A DNA stretch of 8,218 nucleotides from assembly GCA_021851625.1 (NCBI GenBank), contig JAJZCX010000054.1:1-8218 (forward strand), written 5' to 3'. Each line of letters begins with the position of its first letter. The first letter of the stretch is position 1. This document shows, piece by piece, positions 6,601-8,218 of this stretch. A program made the translations under genes and the position numbers. The notes beneath the pieces are model-generated. The model was not told the DNA's origin and ran no database searches. It saw only the letters and a list, made by a program, of their open reading frames with translations. Origin of the DNA: Acidobacteriota bacterium (GTDB taxonomy: Bacteria > Acidobacteriota > Terriglobia > Terriglobales > Acidobacteriaceae).

Positions 6601-6897
6601 AACCGCAGATTCCTCGACTCGCTGCACTCGCTCGGAATGACAATTTCTTTGAGCAGCGATCGGTATCGTACAACGACGAGTCATTCTGAGCGAAGCGAAG
6701 AATCCAGATGGCAATCATTGAATCCATGCATTCGGCATCGTCTGGATTCTTCCCATTCGATTCGTCCGCCTTGGGCGGACTCGCTCCGGGCAGGCTGTCG
6801 CTGCGCTCCTCAGAATGACTCGATGATTTTTGAGGAATTGTCATCCCAACCGGAGTCCTGGCGAGACGGACGGAGTGTTTGTCGTGCGAATCTGCTT
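6601..6897. repeat. Composite intergenic repeat, copy 3 (B-, A+, 32-nt centre, A-, B+ eroded)
   Basis: Modules in order are B(-) 6601-6641, A(+) 6680-6708, centre 6709-6740 (32 nt), A(-) 6741-6819 with the same GTCCGCC-TTG-GGCGGAC insert, and B(+) from 6840. This last unit keeps about 35 good bases, then degenerates, with GCGAATCTGC at 6886-6895 as a probable remnant of its end. Module spacing matches copy 2 (38 nt between B(-) and A(+) in both; 20 versus 21 nt between A(-) and B(+)). TCGATGATTTTTGAGGAATTG follows A(-), so a T5 tract lies just after the hairpin on the plus strand (T6 in copy 2). No gene is visible between 6387 and 6943. Confidence 0.88.
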
Positions 6898-6943
6898 CGA
6901 GTGCGCAATCGATGGATGTGTTTGCATCCACTGCAAGACTGTT

Positions 6944-7786
6944 CTACGGCGAGATGTGGAGCGTGTGCGGTTGCGCGTTGGCATCCGTCCAGGTCAGCGA
7001 GGCGGGGCCATGCAGCGCAGAGCGCAGTGTGGGCGATTGCAGTGCTGCGCACAGGGCTGCGCGTTGAGCGATGGGCAGGGAACAGACGCGCTCTGGAGTG
7101 GATTGCCGCAGGAAATATGCGGGAGCGTGTTGCAGCCAATGGCGCGTGATTCGGTGCTCTTCGGGCAAGAGTGAGAGCACTTGCTGATCTATATGCGCCA
7201 GATCGCTGCGCGTGGCGGCAATCCAGTGCAGAAGCGTTTCCTCCGCAGAGAGCCTGGGATGGTCTGCGGGTGTGAGTTGCTGCACACCGCGATCTTCAAA
7301 AAGCGCCAGCGCAGGCTGCGCGTTGGCGAGGGCCGTGTAGGTGACGGGACGGAAGAGGTACTGCGGCTGTACGCCGCGTGTGGCCAGTTGCGTGAGTGCA
7401 TCGGCTGGATCGGCGAGGAGGCCGACGGCGATGGGTTGGGATTTGCGCACAGCAATTTTGATCATGCGCAGCGCTTCGTCGAGCGAGTTGACGAGAAAGT
7501 CGCAGGCGCGATTTTTTTGCGCAGATTTTTGCAGTGCGGCGTCGGCGTCGATGCCGAGGAAGGATGCGCCAAAGAGTACGGATGCGATGGCGACCTCCGC
7601 CCCACATAAATCCATGCCGCAATTGAAGATGAGTGGCGCACTGTGAGTCTCTAGCGCGCGAGTGGGAGGCGACGGCTGCGCAGTTCTATGGTGCAGGGCG
7701 AGATAGTTGGCGTAGACGGCGGCTTGGCGCGGTGCAGGGACTGGGCCAGAAGATGCAGTGTGCGCAGTGGGAAGCGAAGCGTTCAT
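6944..7786 (-). CDS. Urocanase-like Rossmann-domain protein, truncated relative to urocanase
   Basis: I start it at ATG 7786 (280 aa), 19 bp after the pseudopilin stop. An in-frame ATG at 7864 would add 26 residues but would overlap the pseudopilin gene by 59 bp. Residues 52-150 resemble the central NAD-binding part of urocanate hydratase: FNCGMDLCGAEVAIASVLFG (glycine-rich start), FLGIDAD (acidic strand end), CDFLVNSLDEALRMIKIA, then QPIAVGLLADPADALTQL and ATRGVQPQYLF. These line up in order with urocanase segments I remember of the type SLDEAL, SIGLLGNAAEVLPEL and RRGVxPD. At half the length of urocanase (about 550 aa), it lacks the N-terminal domain and the region of the catalytic Cys and TDQTSAHD. 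It is therefore unlikely to convert urocanate, and no other histidine-degradation gene is nearby. The C-terminal part (160-280) is helical-looking and unrecognised. It probably shares a transcript with the pseudopilin. The gene is real with good confidence; the family link is moderate. Confidence 0.65.
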   Translation of the reverse strand: MNASLPTAHTASSGPVPAPRQAAVYANYLALHHRTAQPSPPTRALETHSAPLIFNCGMDLCGAEVAIASVLFGASFLGIDADAALQKSAQKNRACDFLVNSLDEALRMIKIAVRKSQPIAVGLLADPADALTQLATRGVQPQYLFRPVTYTALANAQPALALFEDRGVQQLTPADHPRLSAEETLLHWIAATRSDLAHIDQQVLSLLPEEHRITRHWLQHAPAYFLRQSTPERVCSLPIAQRAALCAALQSPTLRSALHGPASLTWTDANAQPHTLHISP

Positions 7787-7805
7787 GCGGAGCCTGTGCG
7801 TGCGG

Positions 7806-8218
7806 CTACCACTCGGAGTAGGGCGTGCCGTCGCTTCCGGTTTGGTCGGAGCCGCTATGGACATCGGTGATGCCGGGCTGGCTTTGATCGATGCTGGTCA
7901 GGTCGTCGGAGTTGACGGTGACCCATGTGCTGTTACTGCGCGTGATGGGGTCCACGGGAATGCTGCGCAGGTAACCAGCCTGCACCAGATCGTCCAGAGA
8001 TTGCGGTGCTGCTTCCTTGTCTTCCGTATATTGCTCGATGGCGTCGCGCATGGTGTGCAGGTCTTCACGCAGGGCTGCCTCGCGCGCGGATTTAATGGCG
8101 GCGATGTAGCTGGGCACGGCGACGGCGAGCAGGATGGCGATGATGAGCATGACCACCATCAACTCCACCAGAGTGAAGCCGGAGGCGGCGCGGGACCGCA
8201 GGGTGCGACGAATTGTTT
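7806..8218 (-). CDS. Type II secretion GspG-like pseudopilin, 5' end outside window
   Basis: The frame is open to the window edge. The start codon lies beyond 8218, so the GTG at 8168, inside the pilin signal, is not the start. A class III prepilin signal is present: basic leader (RRTLRSRAASG), cleavage Gly|Phe at 8178/8177, then FTLVELMVVM with Glu at +5, and a hydrophobic helix running to about AVAVPSY. The prepilin peptidase cuts at the Gly and methylates the new N-terminus. The globular part carries a GspG-like stretch (LREDLHTMRDAIEQYTEDK, APQSLDDLVQAGYLRSIPVDPIT) and ends in VHSGSDQTGSDGTPYSEW, typical of GspG-type acidobacterial pseudopilins. Such proteins assemble into the periplasmic pseudopilus of type II secretion or type IV pilus-like machines in the inner membrane. 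No other gsp or pil gene is visible, but the upstream side is cut off. The urocanase-like gene follows after 19 bp. Confidence 0.92.
   Translation of the reverse strand, partial: TIRRTLRSRAASGFTLVELMVVMLIIAILLAVAVPSYIAAIKSAREAALREDLHTMRDAIEQYTEDKEAAPQSLDDLVQAGYLRSIPVDPITRSNSTWVTVNSDDLTSIDQSQPGITDVHSGSDQTGSDGTPYSEW

Noticed and set aside
6247..6714. Minus-strand open frame of 155 codons across the barrel gene start and repeat copy 3, and a similar frame at 6530-6931
   Set aside because: These frames consist mostly of translated repeats (for example GFFASLRMTRRCT, FASLRMT-like strings) that recur wherever the repeat occurs; no independent coding signal.
7787..7864. Upstream ATG at 7864 as the start of the urocanase-like gene
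   Set aside because: It would overlap the conserved C-terminal coding part of the pseudopilin by 59 bp, and the added residues (Pro/Thr/Arg-rich) look like shadow sequence. ATG 7786 gives a normal 19-bp gap.

Overview
The window looks like a chromosomal segment of an acidobacterium, most likely class Terriglobia (Acidobacteriaceae-type). The reasons are the moderately GC-rich composition, the style of the GspG-like pseudopilin, an outer-membrane barrel of a type I associate with this phylum, and intergenic spacers full of the dispersed 'GTCATTCTGAGCGAAGCG...' and 'GTCATTCCGAGCGAGC...' repeats. The genus cannot be named from this sequence alone. I see no rRNA, tRNA, CRISPR array, transposase or phage gene.

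There are seven protein genes. On the minus strand, at the left, are a membrane-anchored penicillin acylase-family hydrolase (its 3' part lies beyond base 1) and, upstream of it, a CPBP intramembrane protease (2195-3136). On the plus strand in the middle are a DHH/DHHA1 phosphoesterase (3790-4791) and engB (4820-5419), 28 bp apart and probably one transcript. On the minus strand at the right are an outer-membrane beta-barrel protein (5427-6386) converging on engB with only 7 bp between the stops, a short urocanase-like Rossmann protein (6944-7786), and a GspG-like pseudopilin (7806 to beyond 8218) 19 bp upstream of it. The genes do not form one pathway. They are housekeeping (engB, DHH), envelope (acylase, CPBP protease, barrel) and secretion/pilus (pseudopilin) functions in three transcription blocks.

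The most striking part is between the genes. All three spacers longer than 300 bp (1847-2194, 3137-3789, 6387-6943) hold the same composite repeat with modules in the same order and orientation: A(+), 32-nt centre, A(-), then B(+). In two copies a B(-) unit precedes A(+). The A arms are conserved inverted repeats. The centre is exactly 32 nt in all three copies but differs in sequence, and the middle copy's centre matches the other two better as a reverse complement than directly. Copies 2 and 3 are near-identical direct repeats of about 270 bp that bracket the DHH-engB-barrel block. Two of the three spacers also carry a compact hairpin just before the composite; the stems are unrelated but both end in GGGGCACCCG.

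All statements come from reading the sequence by eye. Family assignments rest on recognised motifs, not on searches.
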